DNA from: Candidatus Poribacteria bacterium
GTDB taxonomy: Bacteria > Poribacteria > WGA-4E > WGA-3G
DNA: 64,000 bases
Direction of reading: 5' to 3'
NCBI GenBank assembly: GCA_009841255.1
Contig: VXMD01000026.1
Coordinates: 178,869-242,868 of the forward strand
Both the position numbers and the translations under genes were made by a program. Shown one piece after another: positions 17,724 through 26,850 of this stretch (positions within the stretch are counted from its first letter, which is position 1; each line of letters begins with the position of its first letter). Below the pieces are notes generated by a model. The model saw only the letters and a program-made list of their open reading frames with translations. It was not told where the DNA came from and did not search any database.

Positions 17724-18767
17724 TTATAGTTTTTCTCGAAGGACATCAATCAACCCGTCGGGCGGTTCAAACGGAAGTTCAATAATCTGGTTCGTTACCC
17801 CGCTGTAGTAGATACCGAGAAGGAGATTGAACTCTGCCAGAGATTGTTTGAGATGCGTCGGGTGCACATTCTTCTCATCATCAAGCCAATCGAAAACGGC
17901 CTCCGTGAGGTTGCCTTGTGCGACGACATCCTGCTCCCCGTAATCGAGCGGACCACTCTCGTAACCACCCTCCGGTGTTGCGCGTTCCCAACTGCTGAAT
18001 CGCCAATGTACGAAGCCTTTCGTGCCGACGACAAAGACGCGTTTGTGGGTATGATTACCCGCATCTGGCTCTTTCGGCACTCGCTGTCCTACACCTGTTC
18101 CGAATGCGAGGGAGACGTGAAGCCCGTTTTCATAGAGTGCCTGAGCGGCAGCGTGCATAGGCGAAGGCTGAGTGGAGTCCAAATCCTGAGCCCCAGAAAC
18201 CTGTCCGAGTACCCGCACCGGACGCGAATTGTCGATATAGGAAGAGACGAGTTGCAATACGTGGGGTGCTTGATCGACGGGTGTACTCCGGGCACTGGCG
18301 TCAATGAATTTGATGTCGCCGATGCGACCTTCAGCGACATCCCGTTTCAATTCCAGGTTTTTCGGGTGGAAGTTCAACTGTGTGTTGACGACGAATTTCG
18401 TTTTCGTCTCTTCTGCTAATCCGGCGAGTTGCTTCCAGTCTTCGCTCTCAACGGCAATCGGTTTTTCGACGATGGCGGCTGGTACCCCGGCATCCGAGGC
18501 TTGTTTCATCAACGAGTGCCGAATCCGTTGGTTGGTGCCGCGTAACACCGGTGCGGTAACGATATGAAGGACATCGGGTTTCTCTTTTTCAAGCATCTCA
18601 TCAAGGTCGGTGTAGCGTGAAGAGATCCCGAAATCCTCACCGAAGCTGGTGAGAAGTTCTGTATTCATATCACAAATTGCGGCGAGTTTCCCGTTTTTGA
18701 CGAAGCGATAGGCGTCTGCATGCGCCCGGGCACGTCCACCGCATCCTAACATGGCAGTTTTATACAT
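17724..18767 (-). CDS. Gfo/Idh/MocA oxidoreductase, tandem copy 2
   Basis: 347 residues. Same architecture as copy 1 (GCGGRARAHADAYRF, EKPIAVE, FVVNTQLNFHPKNLE, VHWRFSSWER, IYYSGVTN). In the variable stretch it has AQALYENGLHVSLAFGTGVG and then PKEPDAGNHTHKRVFVVG, unlike the other copies. Starts 43 bases after the stop of copy 3; no separate promoter was found, so it is probably read from upstream. The variable patch may alter substrate choice (inference). Confidence 0.9.
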   Translation of the reverse strand: MYKTAMLGCGGRARAHADAYRFVKNGKLAAICDMNTELLTSFGEDFGISSRYTDLDEMLEKEKPDVLHIVTAPVLRGTNQRIRHSLMKQASDAGVPAAIVEKPIAVESEDWKQLAGLAEETKTKFVVNTQLNFHPKNLELKRDVAEGRIGDIKFIDASARSTPVDQAPHVLQLVSSYIDNSRPVRVLGQVSGAQDLDSTQPSPMHAAAQALYENGLHVSLAFGTGVGQRVPKEPDAGNHTHKRVFVVGTKGFVHWRFSSWERATPEGGYESGPLDYGEQDVVAQGNLTEAVFDWLDDEKNVHPTHLKQSLAEFNLLLGIYYSGVTNQIIELPFEPPDGLIDVLREKL

Positions 18768-18810
18768 GGAGAAGTCTCCTCTAAAGATTCCGTCTAAATT
18801 CGGATTGCGT

Positions 18811-19848
18811 TTACAATTTTTCCCGAAGGGTGTCCATTAATCCGTCTGGGGGTTCAAAAGGTAAATCTATAATCTCGTTTGTGATACCACTGTAGTAAAT
18901 TCCCAAAAGCAGATTGAATTCCGCAAGGGATTGCTTGAGATGTGTCGGATGCACCTTGTTTTCATCGTCGAGCCAGTCAAAAACGGCTTCGGTGAGGTTG
19001 CCCTGTGCGGCGATGTCCTGTTCCCCGTAGTTGAGCGGACCGCCTTCGTAACCGCCTTCGGGTGTTGCGCGTTCCCAACTGCTGAACCGCCAATGCACAA
19101 AACCTTTTGTCCCGATGACAAAAACGCGTTTATGAGCAACGGTGCTCTCACTGTCGGATGCTAATGTGCCCATACCCGTGCCGAATGCAACAGAGACATG
19201 TAGTCCGTTTTCATACAGGACATGCCCGGCGGCATGCATGGGAGAAGGTTGTGCCGAATCTAACTGCTCGTTCCCTGCAATCTGTCCGAGTACACGGACA
19301 GGACGCGAGTTGTCGATATAGGAAGACACCAACTGAAGCACGTGGGGTGCCTGGTCGACTGGGGTGCTCCGTGCGCTGGCATCGATGAACTTAATTTCAC
19401 CGATACGACCTGCCGCGACATCCGCTTTTAATTCGAGGTTTTGTGGGTGGAAGTTGAGCTGTGTGTTAACAACGAATTTGGTTTGTGTCTCTTCTGCCAA
19501 ACCTGCGATCTGTTTCCAATCCTCGCTTTCAACGGCAATCGGCTTTTCCACAATCGCCGCTGGCACCCCGGCATCTGAGGCTTGTTTCATCAACGGGTAC
19601 CGGATCCGTTCGCTGGTGCCGCGTAACACCGGCGCCGTAACGATGTGGAGAACATCGGGTTTCTCTTTTTCGAGCATCTCGTCTAAGTCCGTATAGCGGG
19701 AAGAGATACCGAACTCCTCACCGAAGTTGGTGAGCAATTCTTCATTCATATCGCAAATTGCGGCGATTTTGCCGCCTTTGACGAACCGGTAAGCACTCGC
19801 GTGCGCACGGGCACGACCCCCGCACCCTAAGAACGCCGTTTTATACAT
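18811..19848 (-). CDS. Gfo/Idh/MocA oxidoreductase, tandem copy 3
   Basis: 345 residues from the ATG at 19848 (MYKTAFLGCGGRARAHASAYRF), preceded by AGGAGACAACCTC; the frame runs on to 19893 but the other copies all begin MYKTA. Same motifs as copies 1 and 2. Its variable region is IAGNEQLDSAQPSPMHAAGH and GMGTLASDSESTVAHKRVF. About 100 bases from copy 4. Confidence 0.9.
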   Translation of the reverse strand: MYKTAFLGCGGRARAHASAYRFVKGGKIAAICDMNEELLTNFGEEFGISSRYTDLDEMLEKEKPDVLHIVTAPVLRGTSERIRYPLMKQASDAGVPAAIVEKPIAVESEDWKQIAGLAEETQTKFVVNTQLNFHPQNLELKADVAAGRIGEIKFIDASARSTPVDQAPHVLQLVSSYIDNSRPVRVLGQIAGNEQLDSAQPSPMHAAGHVLYENGLHVSVAFGTGMGTLASDSESTVAHKRVFVIGTKGFVHWRFSSWERATPEGGYEGGPLNYGEQDIAAQGNLTEAVFDWLDDENKVHPTHLKQSLAEFNLLLGIYYSGITNEIIDLPFEPPDGLMDTLREKL

Positions 19849-19955
19849 GAGGTTGTCTCCTCTAATATTAACAATAGCACGCCAGCAGCGCACCAGAACG
19901 TAGGGCGGGACGAGGGCATGGGACCTCGACCCATCCAGGACAAATTTGTTTCAAA

Positions 19956-21002
19956 TTACAACTGCTCTCGGAGCATGTCCATTAGACCGTCGGGCGGTTC
20001 AAACGGGAGCTGGATAACCTCGTTGGTGATCCCACTGTAATACATCCCTAAGATGAGGTTGTTCTCAACGAGCGATTGCTTGAGATGCGTCGGATGGACG
20101 TTGTTCTCATCCTCTAACCAATCAAAAACGGCTTCGGTGAAGTTACCCTGTGCGACAACGTCTTGTTCCCCATAGTTAAGCGAACCGCCCTCATAGCCGC
20201 CGTCCACTGTTGAACGTTCCCAACTGCTGAACCGCCAATGCACAAAGCCTTTCGTTCCAGCAACAAAGACGCGTTTGTGCCCATAGATACCCGGGTCATT
20301 GGATACCTTTTGCCCGAACGCTGTTCCAAATGCGAGAGAGACATGGACACCGTTCTCATACAAAGCATGTCCAACGGCGTGCGTTGGGGATGGATGTCCA
20401 CCAGGCGCAAAATTTAAATTCTCGCTTCCAGCGATTTGTCCAAGAATCCGCACCGGACGCGCGTTATCAATGTAGGAGGACACCAGTTGTAGCACATGTC
20501 CACCCTGCTCGGCGGATCTACTACGCGCACTCGTATCAATAAACCTTATTTCACCGATACGTCCTTCTGTGACATCTCTTTTTAATTCCAGATTTTTCGG
20601 ATGGAAGTCGAGTTGTGTATTGACGACAAATTTCGTTTGTGTCTCTTCCGCTAATCCCGCAATCTGTTTCCAATCTTTGCCTTCAACGGCAACCGGTTTC
20701 TCAACAATCGCCGCAGGAACACCGTGGTCGGATGCCTGTTTCATCAACGGGTACCGGATCCGTTCGTTGCTGCTCGGAACCACGGGACTTGTGACGATAT
20801 GGAGGACATCGGGTCTCTCTTTTTCAAGCATCTCGTCTAAGTCGGTGTAACGCGAAGAGATTCCGAAGTCATCCCCGAATGTGTTGAGACGTTCTGCGTC
20901 CATATCGCAGACTGCGGCGAGTTTCCCGCGTTTGACGAAGCGATAAGCATCTGCATGCCCACGAGCACGACCCCCGCAGCCTAACATGGCTGTTTTGTAC
21001 AT
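19956..21002 (-). CDS. Gfo/Idh/MocA oxidoreductase, tandem copy 4 (first of the array)
   Basis: 348 residues. The most diverged of the four (CGGRARGHADAYRFVKRG, EKPVAVEGKDW, ARSRSAEQGGHVLQLVSSY), with a three-residue insertion in the variable stretch (NFAPGGHPSPTHAVGHALYE). It is transcribed first, from the promoter at 21078-21106. The high DNA similarity among the four points to recent serial duplication. Confidence 0.9.
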   Translation of the reverse strand: MYKTAMLGCGGRARGHADAYRFVKRGKLAAVCDMDAERLNTFGDDFGISSRYTDLDEMLEKERPDVLHIVTSPVVPSSNERIRYPLMKQASDHGVPAAIVEKPVAVEGKDWKQIAGLAEETQTKFVVNTQLDFHPKNLELKRDVTEGRIGEIRFIDTSARSRSAEQGGHVLQLVSSYIDNARPVRILGQIAGSENLNFAPGGHPSPTHAVGHALYENGVHVSLAFGTAFGQKVSNDPGIYGHKRVFVAGTKGFVHWRFSSWERSTVDGGYEGGSLNYGEQDVVAQGNFTEAVFDWLEDENNVHPTHLKQSLVENNLILGMYYSGITNEVIQLPFEPPDGLMDMLREQL

Positions 21003-21077
21003 AGGAAGATCTCCTAAGTGTCCGTGATGTGTAAGGTCAAAGCCGTAGATTACAAAAAAATAGTAACAGGTTGTATC

Positions 21078-21106
21078 AGATTAACAATAGAAGCGGTTTT
21101 TGTCAA
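21078..21106 (-). promoter_or_regulatory. Promoter for the oxidoreductase array
   Basis: Minus-strand TTGACA, 17 bases, TAATCT. About 75 bases before the start at 21002. Confidence 0.5.
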
Positions 21107-21124
21107 ACCTTATTTCAGGGATTG

Positions 21125-22171
21125 CTACTCCGAGGCGATGTGGACTTTTTCTCCACTTTTTGCACTGTCGTAGAACGCGTCCAAGATTTTCATAAAGGTA
21201 TACGCATCGGGGGCTGAGACGTCTGGCGCAACCTCGCCCGCTATCGCCATGGCGAAGTGGTTGAGTTCGTAGTAGAAGACGTGGACCTCTTCAGGGAGTT
21301 CACCGTGGTCGATTTCGAGGGGTTGTTCATCAACGGTTTCTCGAACGAATTCGCCATCTTTAAATCGGGCTATGCCGCCGTTTGTGATTGCGCCGGTGGT
21401 GCCGTAAAGTTCAACGACGCTGGCGGAATCGGAATGGCTCATCCGGGAACAATCGATCTGGATGGTTTTTCCGCCTTCGCATCCGAGGATACCGGTGAAA
21501 TAGTCCTCTGCCGGTCCTTCCGGGCCGTTGTATTGTGGATAAAGCACATGCTTCGCAGCGAACGCCCATTCGGGTTTCGGGCATCCCATCCACCACCACG
21601 TGAGGTTGAGTTCATGCGAGTAGTGTTGTCCTAACGAACCGCCCTTCTGTCCATAGACGTGTAGCCATCGACTGTTGGGGTCGAGCTGCGGGATGAAGTT
21701 GTATTTTCCAAAGATACGAGCGTGATACAGGTCCCCGATCGCGCCGTTCAGTACAGCGCGCCGAATCTTCCGGTTGTTCGGGAAGTGGCGCATAAAGTAG
21801 CAGAATTGGAGCGTTTTCCCTGCGCGTTGTGCGGCTGTCTCCATCTCCAAGATTTCGGGTGCCCGGATTGCGTGCGGTTTTTGCACCAAGACATGCTTAC
21901 CTCCACTGAGTGTATCAAGCACTTGCTGCAGCCTGCCATCTGGATTGGTAGCGAGATAGACGGCTTCAACATCGCGGTTGTCAAGAAGTTCGCGGTAGTC
22001 GGCATAGCGGTGTGGCACGGCGTTGTCACCGCTTGCTTGTTCGCGACGGGTTGGATCGCTCTCGGCGATTGCAATAACGTTGAGTCGAGAGGTGGCGTTA
22101 GCGGCTTCGATAGCTCGGCAGCCTGCCCATCCACACCCAACGACTCCGGTTGGAATAGATTGGTTTGTCAT
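21125..22171 (-). CDS. Gfo/Idh/MocA oxidoreductase, distant paralogue
   Basis: 348 residues. GVVGCGWAGCRAIEAANA, VEAVYLATNPDGR, KHVLVQKPHA and GSLGQHYSHELNLTWWW show a canonical member of the family. It shares little sequence with the array next door. The motif EKP is QKP here. ELNHFAMAIAGEVAPDVSAPDAYTFMKILDAFYDSA is the usual C-terminal helix. Role in sugar/cyclitol metabolism is inferred. Independent of the array by the promoter between them. Confidence 0.85.
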   Translation of the reverse strand: MTNQSIPTGVVGCGWAGCRAIEAANATSRLNVIAIAESDPTRREQASGDNAVPHRYADYRELLDNRDVEAVYLATNPDGRLQQVLDTLSGGKHVLVQKPHAIRAPEILEMETAAQRAGKTLQFCYFMRHFPNNRKIRRAVLNGAIGDLYHARIFGKYNFIPQLDPNSRWLHVYGQKGGSLGQHYSHELNLTWWWMGCPKPEWAFAAKHVLYPQYNGPEGPAEDYFTGILGCEGGKTIQIDCSRMSHSDSASVVELYGTTGAITNGGIARFKDGEFVRETVDEQPLEIDHGELPEEVHVFYYELNHFAMAIAGEVAPDVSAPDAYTFMKILDAFYDSAKSGEKVHIASE

Positions 22172-22224
22172 AAGTAGTATTGCCTCCGATACTTCTCTGG
22201 AAACGTGCGGCAGAGATATTGTGT

Positions 22225-23016
22225 CTAAAAGAGTTGTGATAACTCCGAAATACTATTGAGCACCCATGTCGGTTTCGCGACAGGATTTTCCAATTGATCG
22301 GGTTTAAACTTCCCGGTCTTCACAAGAACACTCCGCATCTTCATACTTTCTGCCCCAACGATGTCGGTGGTAATATCGTCGCCTACCACGACTACATCCT
22401 TTGGCGCGAGTTGAAGGTTACCAAGCACGGTTTTGAAGAACGTCTTGCTCGGCTTGCCCATGATTGTCGCTGTTTTGCCCGCAGCAGCCTCCAGGAGCGT
22501 CACGAACGCGCCGCAATCCAAGCGTATCCCTTCAGGAGAGAACCAGTAGAGTCCCTTCTGTAGCGCGATGAGTTCCGCGCCGTTCATCAACAGGCGGAAA
22601 GCGTGATTGAGAGCGTGAAAATCGAAGCCTTCCCCATAGTCCCCAACAACAACAAAATCGGGGGCATGATCGTCTGTAGGTATCTCCTTGAAAAACGCTT
22701 TGACGGCATCATCGACCATAAAGTGGCAACTCGCTCCAGATTGTGCGCGTAAGTGGAGAAGACACGCGTACGTCGCATTAAAAATCTCATCTTCGTAGAT
22801 CTCAAACCCCAATTCTTGCATCTGCGCGTGAAGCATCTTTGGGGTTTTGGCAGTCGTATTCGTCAAAAATCGGAGTTGATATTTCTCCTGCCGCAAATAG
22901 TTAACGGTTTCAATTGCGCCGGGGCAAGGTTCGTCCTTAAAATAGAGCGTCCCGTCCAAGTCAATCAAAAAAGCCTTTGGCGGCGTTGCATTCAATTGCT
23001 GTGTTGTGTTTGTCAT
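22225..23016 (-). CDS. HAD-superfamily IIA phosphatase (NagD/LHPP-like)
   Basis: 263 residues. Motif I DLDGTLYF (nucleophile Asp19, Asp21), motif II TNTTAKTP, a capped middle region, GKPS and motif III/IV VVVGDDITTDIVGA. TNTT with the IIA cap recalls HDHD2/LHPP-type proteins more than NagD. Dephosphorylates a small phosphorylated metabolite or protein phospho-amino acid; not determinable here. Its stop codon is about 50 bases from the oxidoreductase start downstream. Confidence 0.85.
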   Translation of the reverse strand: MTNTTQQLNATPPKAFLIDLDGTLYFKDEPCPGAIETVNYLRQEKYQLRFLTNTTAKTPKMLHAQMQELGFEIYEDEIFNATYACLLHLRAQSGASCHFMVDDAVKAFFKEIPTDDHAPDFVVVGDYGEGFDFHALNHAFRLLMNGAELIALQKGLYWFSPEGIRLDCGAFVTLLEAAAGKTATIMGKPSKTFFKTVLGNLQLAPKDVVVVGDDITTDIVGAESMKMRSVLVKTGKFKPDQLENPVAKPTWVLNSISELSQLF

Positions 23017-23019
23017 GCG

Positions 23020-23860
23020 TTAGGGTTCTATAACCTTATAGTGTTCCACCTGTCCACCCTTGATTGTTTGGATCGTGAGGCTTTTGACGGGATGCCGATT
23101 TTCGTCGTAATGCGAAATGGTGGTGGCACCTTTGTAGCCACTGACTGCCGCGAACGCATCGCGGACCGCAACGCGGTCAAGTGAGCCAGCGGTTTCTATT
23201 GCGCGTGCCAAGAGTCGCATCGCATCGTAGCCGGATGCAGCAATGCCATCGGGTGGACTCTCAAATAGTGCCGTGTAACTCCCTACAAACTCTTGAACGG
23301 CTGGATCCTGTGTGGCGACAGAGAAATTCGTCGGATAATAACTGCCGTCCAACACGGTGTTATCATCTAAGATGCTGAGAAAGCGTTCCCGGTCATCCCA
23401 TGCACTACCCCCGAGAAAGGTGCCTGTGATACCGATTTCGCGTGCTTTGTTTATCAACGAGGGCACTTCTGGCTGAAAGCCAGGACAGAAGATGACATCA
23501 GGTTGAACGTTGTGGATCTCTGTGAGCAGTGCAGTAAAGGCGGTGTCACCTACGGTATAGGCACCGCTATAGACGATTTCCCCGCCGGTTTCCTGAAAAG
23601 CTGTCTCAAATGCCTCGACGAGACCGGTCGTATAGTCATCGTCTGCCTCGATAATTGTCGCTGCTGTTTTGGCACCGAGTTCATCGGGATTCATTGCGAA
23701 ACTCGCCATCACTTTCCCTTGGAATGGGTTAGGGATGGTGATTAAAAAGACGTAATCTCCTGCTGCTGGCACATTCGCACCACTGGAACCGGGAAGCATG
23801 AGCCGCTGTGCTTGTTGTGCGATCGGACCAACCTCAAGGGAATTCTCACGCGCATAATGT
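23020..23860 (-). pseudogene. 5'-truncated LivK-type periplasmic binding protein
   Basis: The ATG-initiated frame at 23799 encodes 259 residues matching the second part of branched-chain amino-acid/amide ABC binding proteins (GDYVFLITIPNPFQGKVMASF, LIIEADDDYTTG-like, DVIFCPGFQPEV, SGYDAMRLLARAIE). Family members are near 370-400 residues. Codons upstream of 23799 in the same frame still read like the family (ENSLEVGPIAQQAQRLM) but have no start or signal peptide. A ribosome site (AAAAGGAG) and an ATG at 23855 exist in a different frame. A promoter at 23937-23965 is intact. I read this as an internal deletion that removed the signal peptide and first lobe; the permease genes are absent too. 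Confidence 0.65.
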
Positions 23861-24079
23861 GGTATTTCTCCTTTTACGAAAATTAGAAAATGTTTGAAAA
23901 ATATTTGAGTTTATGGTAATTTCTTACCCAACAAAAACAATAACAGACACTACAGGTTTTGTCAAGTTTTGAAACATATGGGGACATATCTATTTAGGAA
24001 TTGGTAGTCAGTAGTCGGTTTTCGGTGACAATGAGTAGTTGGTTTTCGGTGAAGGGGTGTTCGTTATATATAAACACGT
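23861..24079. other. Intergenic region with promoter and CAGTTATCAG-like repeats
   Basis: AT-rich leader of the truncated gene and its promoter (to 23965), then TGGTAGTCAGTAGTCGG and GAGTAGTTGGTTTTCGG words at 23998-24053. No coding sequence seen. Confidence 0.5.
23937..23965 (-). promoter_or_regulatory. Promoter upstream of the truncated binding-protein gene
   Basis: Minus-strand TTGACA, 17 bases, TATTGT, about 80 bases before the out-of-frame ATG at 23855. Confidence 0.5.
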
Positions 24080-24203
24080 AGCCCGTAAGCGTAGCGGAGG
24101 GGTTTTTGCTTGGGCGTTTCCCCTTAGGTCTACGGAGAGGCATTTTATCTATCAAACCCACCTGCCCGAACCGCAAGGAAAATCAAAAAAAGGAAATTAA
24201 AAA
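24080..24203 (+). repeat. Leader-type dispersed element upstream of the LLM gene
   Basis: Begins AGCCCGTAAGCGTAGCGGAGG, holds a reverse copy of GAAACGCCCAAGCAAAAACC (24101-24123) and ends CCGCAAGGAAAATC...AAAGGAAATTAAAAA directly on the ATG at 24204. The AAGG or AAAGGA can act as ribosome site. Confidence 0.65.
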
Positions 24204-25262
24204 ATGGAACTCGGTTTTTTCACAATGCCTTTACACCCACCCGGCAGTGACACTACCAAGACGCTCGATGATGATATTGAGCAGATGGTAGTACTGGACG
24301 AGTTGGGCTATAAAGAAGCTTATGTTGGTGAGCATTTTACGTTTACGTGGGAGAATATTCCGTCTCCGGATCTTTTCATTGCAAAAGCGGCTGCGATGAC
24401 AGAGAACATCGTCTTCGGCACGGGAATTACCTGTATGCCGATACACAATCCCGCCGTTGTCGCGCACCGGATCGCGCAACTTGATCATCAAACGCACGGA
24501 CGCTTTCATTGGGGTGTTGGATCGAGTTCCACGCCGAGCGATGCGGAGATGTTCCTTGCAGATGGAGACAGACGGCAGTCGACCCGAGAAGGCATTGAGG
24601 CGGTACTCAAAATTTGGACGGATCCGGAACCCGGACATTACAAAAGCGATTTCTGGGAATTTAAGATCCCCGAAGACCGTCCGAATATCGTCAGTGTTCA
24701 CATGAAGCCTTATCAGAAACCGCATCCGCCGATCGCAATGGCGGGATCATCGCCCAGATCCGACACACTCGTTCTTGCGGGCGAGCGGGGCTGGATTCCG
24801 ATGAGTATTAATCTGGCGCATGTTTCTGTAATCAAAACACACTGGGACGCTGTCGAAGAGGGCGCGGAAACAGCTGGTTTATCACCATCTCGTTCGACAT
24901 GGCGTATCGCCCGTGAGGTTTACGTTGCGGATACCACCGAACAGGCGAGAAAAGAGGCACTTGAAGGCACACTTGGACGCGATTTTAGGGACTACTGGTT
25001 TAACTTGTTTAGCCCAGGAAACTTTAAACCGGATCCAGATATGGACGACGCAGACATGACCCTCGAACATCTGTTGGATACCTTGTGGATTGTCGGGAGT
25101 CCAGATCACGTCGCGAATCGCCTGCGTGAACTCTACGACGAAGTCGGTGGCTTTGGTGTCTTACTCGCCATGGGACACGAGTGGGAGCCGAAAGAGCAGT
25201 GGTTGAACTCAATGACGCTCCTCAAGAATGAGGTGATGCCGCAGCTGGCGGATTTGACATAG
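24204..25262 (+). CDS. LLM-class flavin-dependent oxidoreductase (luciferase-like)
   Basis: 352 residues. MELGFFTMPLHPPG start, LGYKEAYVGEHF, IVFGTGITCMPIHNPAVVAHRIAQLD and GRFHWGVGSS are the TIM-barrel strands of bacterial luciferase-like monooxygenases. EHLLDTLWIVGSPDHVANRL is the usual C-terminal part. Uses FMNH2 or F420, substrate unknown. Ribosome site and start are contributed by the leader element directly upstream. Confidence 0.9.
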   Translation: MELGFFTMPLHPPGSDTTKTLDDDIEQMVVLDELGYKEAYVGEHFTFTWENIPSPDLFIAKAAAMTENIVFGTGITCMPIHNPAVVAHRIAQLDHQTHGRFHWGVGSSSTPSDAEMFLADGDRRQSTREGIEAVLKIWTDPEPGHYKSDFWEFKIPEDRPNIVSVHMKPYQKPHPPIAMAGSSPRSDTLVLAGERGWIPMSINLAHVSVIKTHWDAVEEGAETAGLSPSRSTWRIAREVYVADTTEQARKEALEGTLGRDFRDYWFNLFSPGNFKPDPDMDDADMTLEHLLDTLWIVGSPDHVANRLRELYDEVGGFGVLLAMGHEWEPKEQWLNSMTLLKNEVMPQLADLT

Positions 25263-25437
25263 CACTCCGCTGGAGTGCAAGAAGGTTTCTATTTTCTTTA
25301 CTATGGATATGTTGCTCCGCTGGAGCAAAGAGTTCTCTTTGTAGAATGGAAACCCATAATTCCGACTTTCTTCACGCCATCGGCGTGATATGTCTATAGA
25401 AATCGGCATTGTCCGTAGCGGCACTCCAGCGGAGTGC
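25262..25437. repeat. Cluster of four 17-base hairpin palindromes
   Basis: Positions 25262-25278 (GCACTCC-GCT-GGAGTGC), 25312-25328 (TTGCTCC-GCT-GGAGCAA), 25372-25388 (TCACGCC-ATC-GGCGTGA) and 25421-25437 (GCACTCC-AGC-GGAGTGC). Each has a 7-base stem and a 3-base loop, and the stems covary. Fills most of the gap between the LLM and ceramidase-like genes. Confidence 0.8.
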
Positions 25438-25529
25438 TATGTGTTTTGGCGAGATATCTTGGTGGTCAACTTTTTCAGCGGAACGCTACCAAAATATTTA
25501 CACATCCTTGTTCAATCAGGAGGCTTCTT

Positions 25530-26771
25530 ATGACGACCCTCATGGCAGGTGCAGCAGAGACTGTGATTACCTCCATAAAGGACAGACCCGATGTTTATGC
25601 CGAGTTGTATGCGCGCGTTTTGGTGCTCGCCGATGGTGAGAAACAGCTCGCTATTGTTACAGCCGACTATGGGCAGTTTTCACTTCAGTACAACAAGGTG
25701 TTGCTCGATGCAATCCAAGGTGCTACAGGTATACCGCCAGAGCAGGTCGTCATCAACTGTAGCCATACGCATAACGCGCCAGGCGTTGACGGGCGAGAGA
25801 TGAGTGAAACATCTGAGGCGTGGTTGGCGACCTGTCTTGCCGAATTGGTGAAGGATGCTGTGGATACGCTTGAGCCGGCGACCTTGCGCGTCGGGCGTGC
25901 CCCTGTCCAAGTCGGCTACAATCGGCGCATAATGAACGACGAGGGCTATATTACCATGGCACCCAACCCGGAGGGTCCCGTTGTGCCGTGGGTTGACGCG
26001 TTAGGGGCTTACGACGTAAATGGGGACATTATCGCTGTGCTGTTCTCGCATGCGGCGCATCCGGTGATTGTCCACTGGTCGAGCGAGGAGATGGGTGCGG
26101 ATTTCCCCGGTTATGCCGTTGAGCATCTGCGCAATTTCTTGGCATTGAAGTCGAAAAGCATTTTACTCTTCGCGCAAGGTTGCGCCGCGGACATCAACGG
26201 GTATCCATTGCGAGGGGGTTTCGAGGCGTGCGATGTCGCTGGATTCATGCTGGCGTTTGCGACACACCAAGCGTTGAAAACTGCGAAAGAGGTTCCCGCC
26301 GCACCCCTTAAAGCCTGTTCAAAATTGGTCAGTTTACCGTTCCGAGCTCCGCCATCGGTTGCGGAGTGCGAACAGTTAATCGAAGAATTTCCTGACGATG
26401 AACGTTATGTTGCCCTGTTAGAGATTGCTAAGAGCGGTGAAAAGCGCACTCTACCCTTCCCCATAAGCGCGTTCGCTGTCGGCGATGCGCTCTGTTTCTT
26501 GTCTGTATCGCATGAACTCTTTTCGGAATATCAACTCTTTGCGGACGAGACCTCACCGTTCTCGCACACCTTCGTTTTTGGGTACACGAACGGCAGTGAG
26601 GTCTATATTGCGACCAGAGCGGCTTACGAGTTGGGGTTGAAGGCAGGTTATGAAGCTGGACCCCGGAACCATGCGCTCAGCGGTCCGTATCGATTAGCGT
26701 TGTTACCGGCAGTCGAAGAACAGATTCACGCCGAGATGACGGATCTATTAGGGAAACTAAAAGGTTCGTGA
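25530..26771 (+). CDS. Neutral/alkaline ceramidase-like hydrolase
   Basis: 413 residues from the ATG at 25530, behind AGGAGG; the frame opens earlier but that is not supported. YAELYARVLVLADGEKQLAIVTADYG, NCSHTHNAPGVDG, SHAAHPVIVHWSS, GADFPGYAVEHL and FAQGCAADING match the metal-binding and catalytic blocks of neutral ceramidase-like proteins. The usual DITPP N-terminal block is missing or degenerate. No signal peptide is visible, so it may be cytoplasmic and act on another amide or ester. FGYTNGSEVY is conserved near the end. Confidence 0.75.
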   Translation: MTTLMAGAAETVITSIKDRPDVYAELYARVLVLADGEKQLAIVTADYGQFSLQYNKVLLDAIQGATGIPPEQVVINCSHTHNAPGVDGREMSETSEAWLATCLAELVKDAVDTLEPATLRVGRAPVQVGYNRRIMNDEGYITMAPNPEGPVVPWVDALGAYDVNGDIIAVLFSHAAHPVIVHWSSEEMGADFPGYAVEHLRNFLALKSKSILLFAQGCAADINGYPLRGGFEACDVAGFMLAFATHQALKTAKEVPAAPLKACSKLVSLPFRAPPSVAECEQLIEEFPDDERYVALLEIAKSGEKRTLPFPISAFAVGDALCFLSVSHELFSEYQLFADETSPFSHTFVFGYTNGSEVYIATRAAYELGLKAGYEAGPRNHALSGPYRLALLPAVEEQIHAEMTDLLGKLKGS

Positions 26772-26850
26772 GACGTGGAAAGATGGAAGAATCAAGATGT
26801 CGCTTCCACCCTTCCATGCTTCCAAATCTATTTTTTTATTTCGTCTGAGA

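Noticed and set aside
25262..25437. Repeats spaced about 50 bases, like a CRISPR array
   Set aside because: Units are 17-base palindromes of different sequence, not identical direct repeats; no cas genes are nearby.
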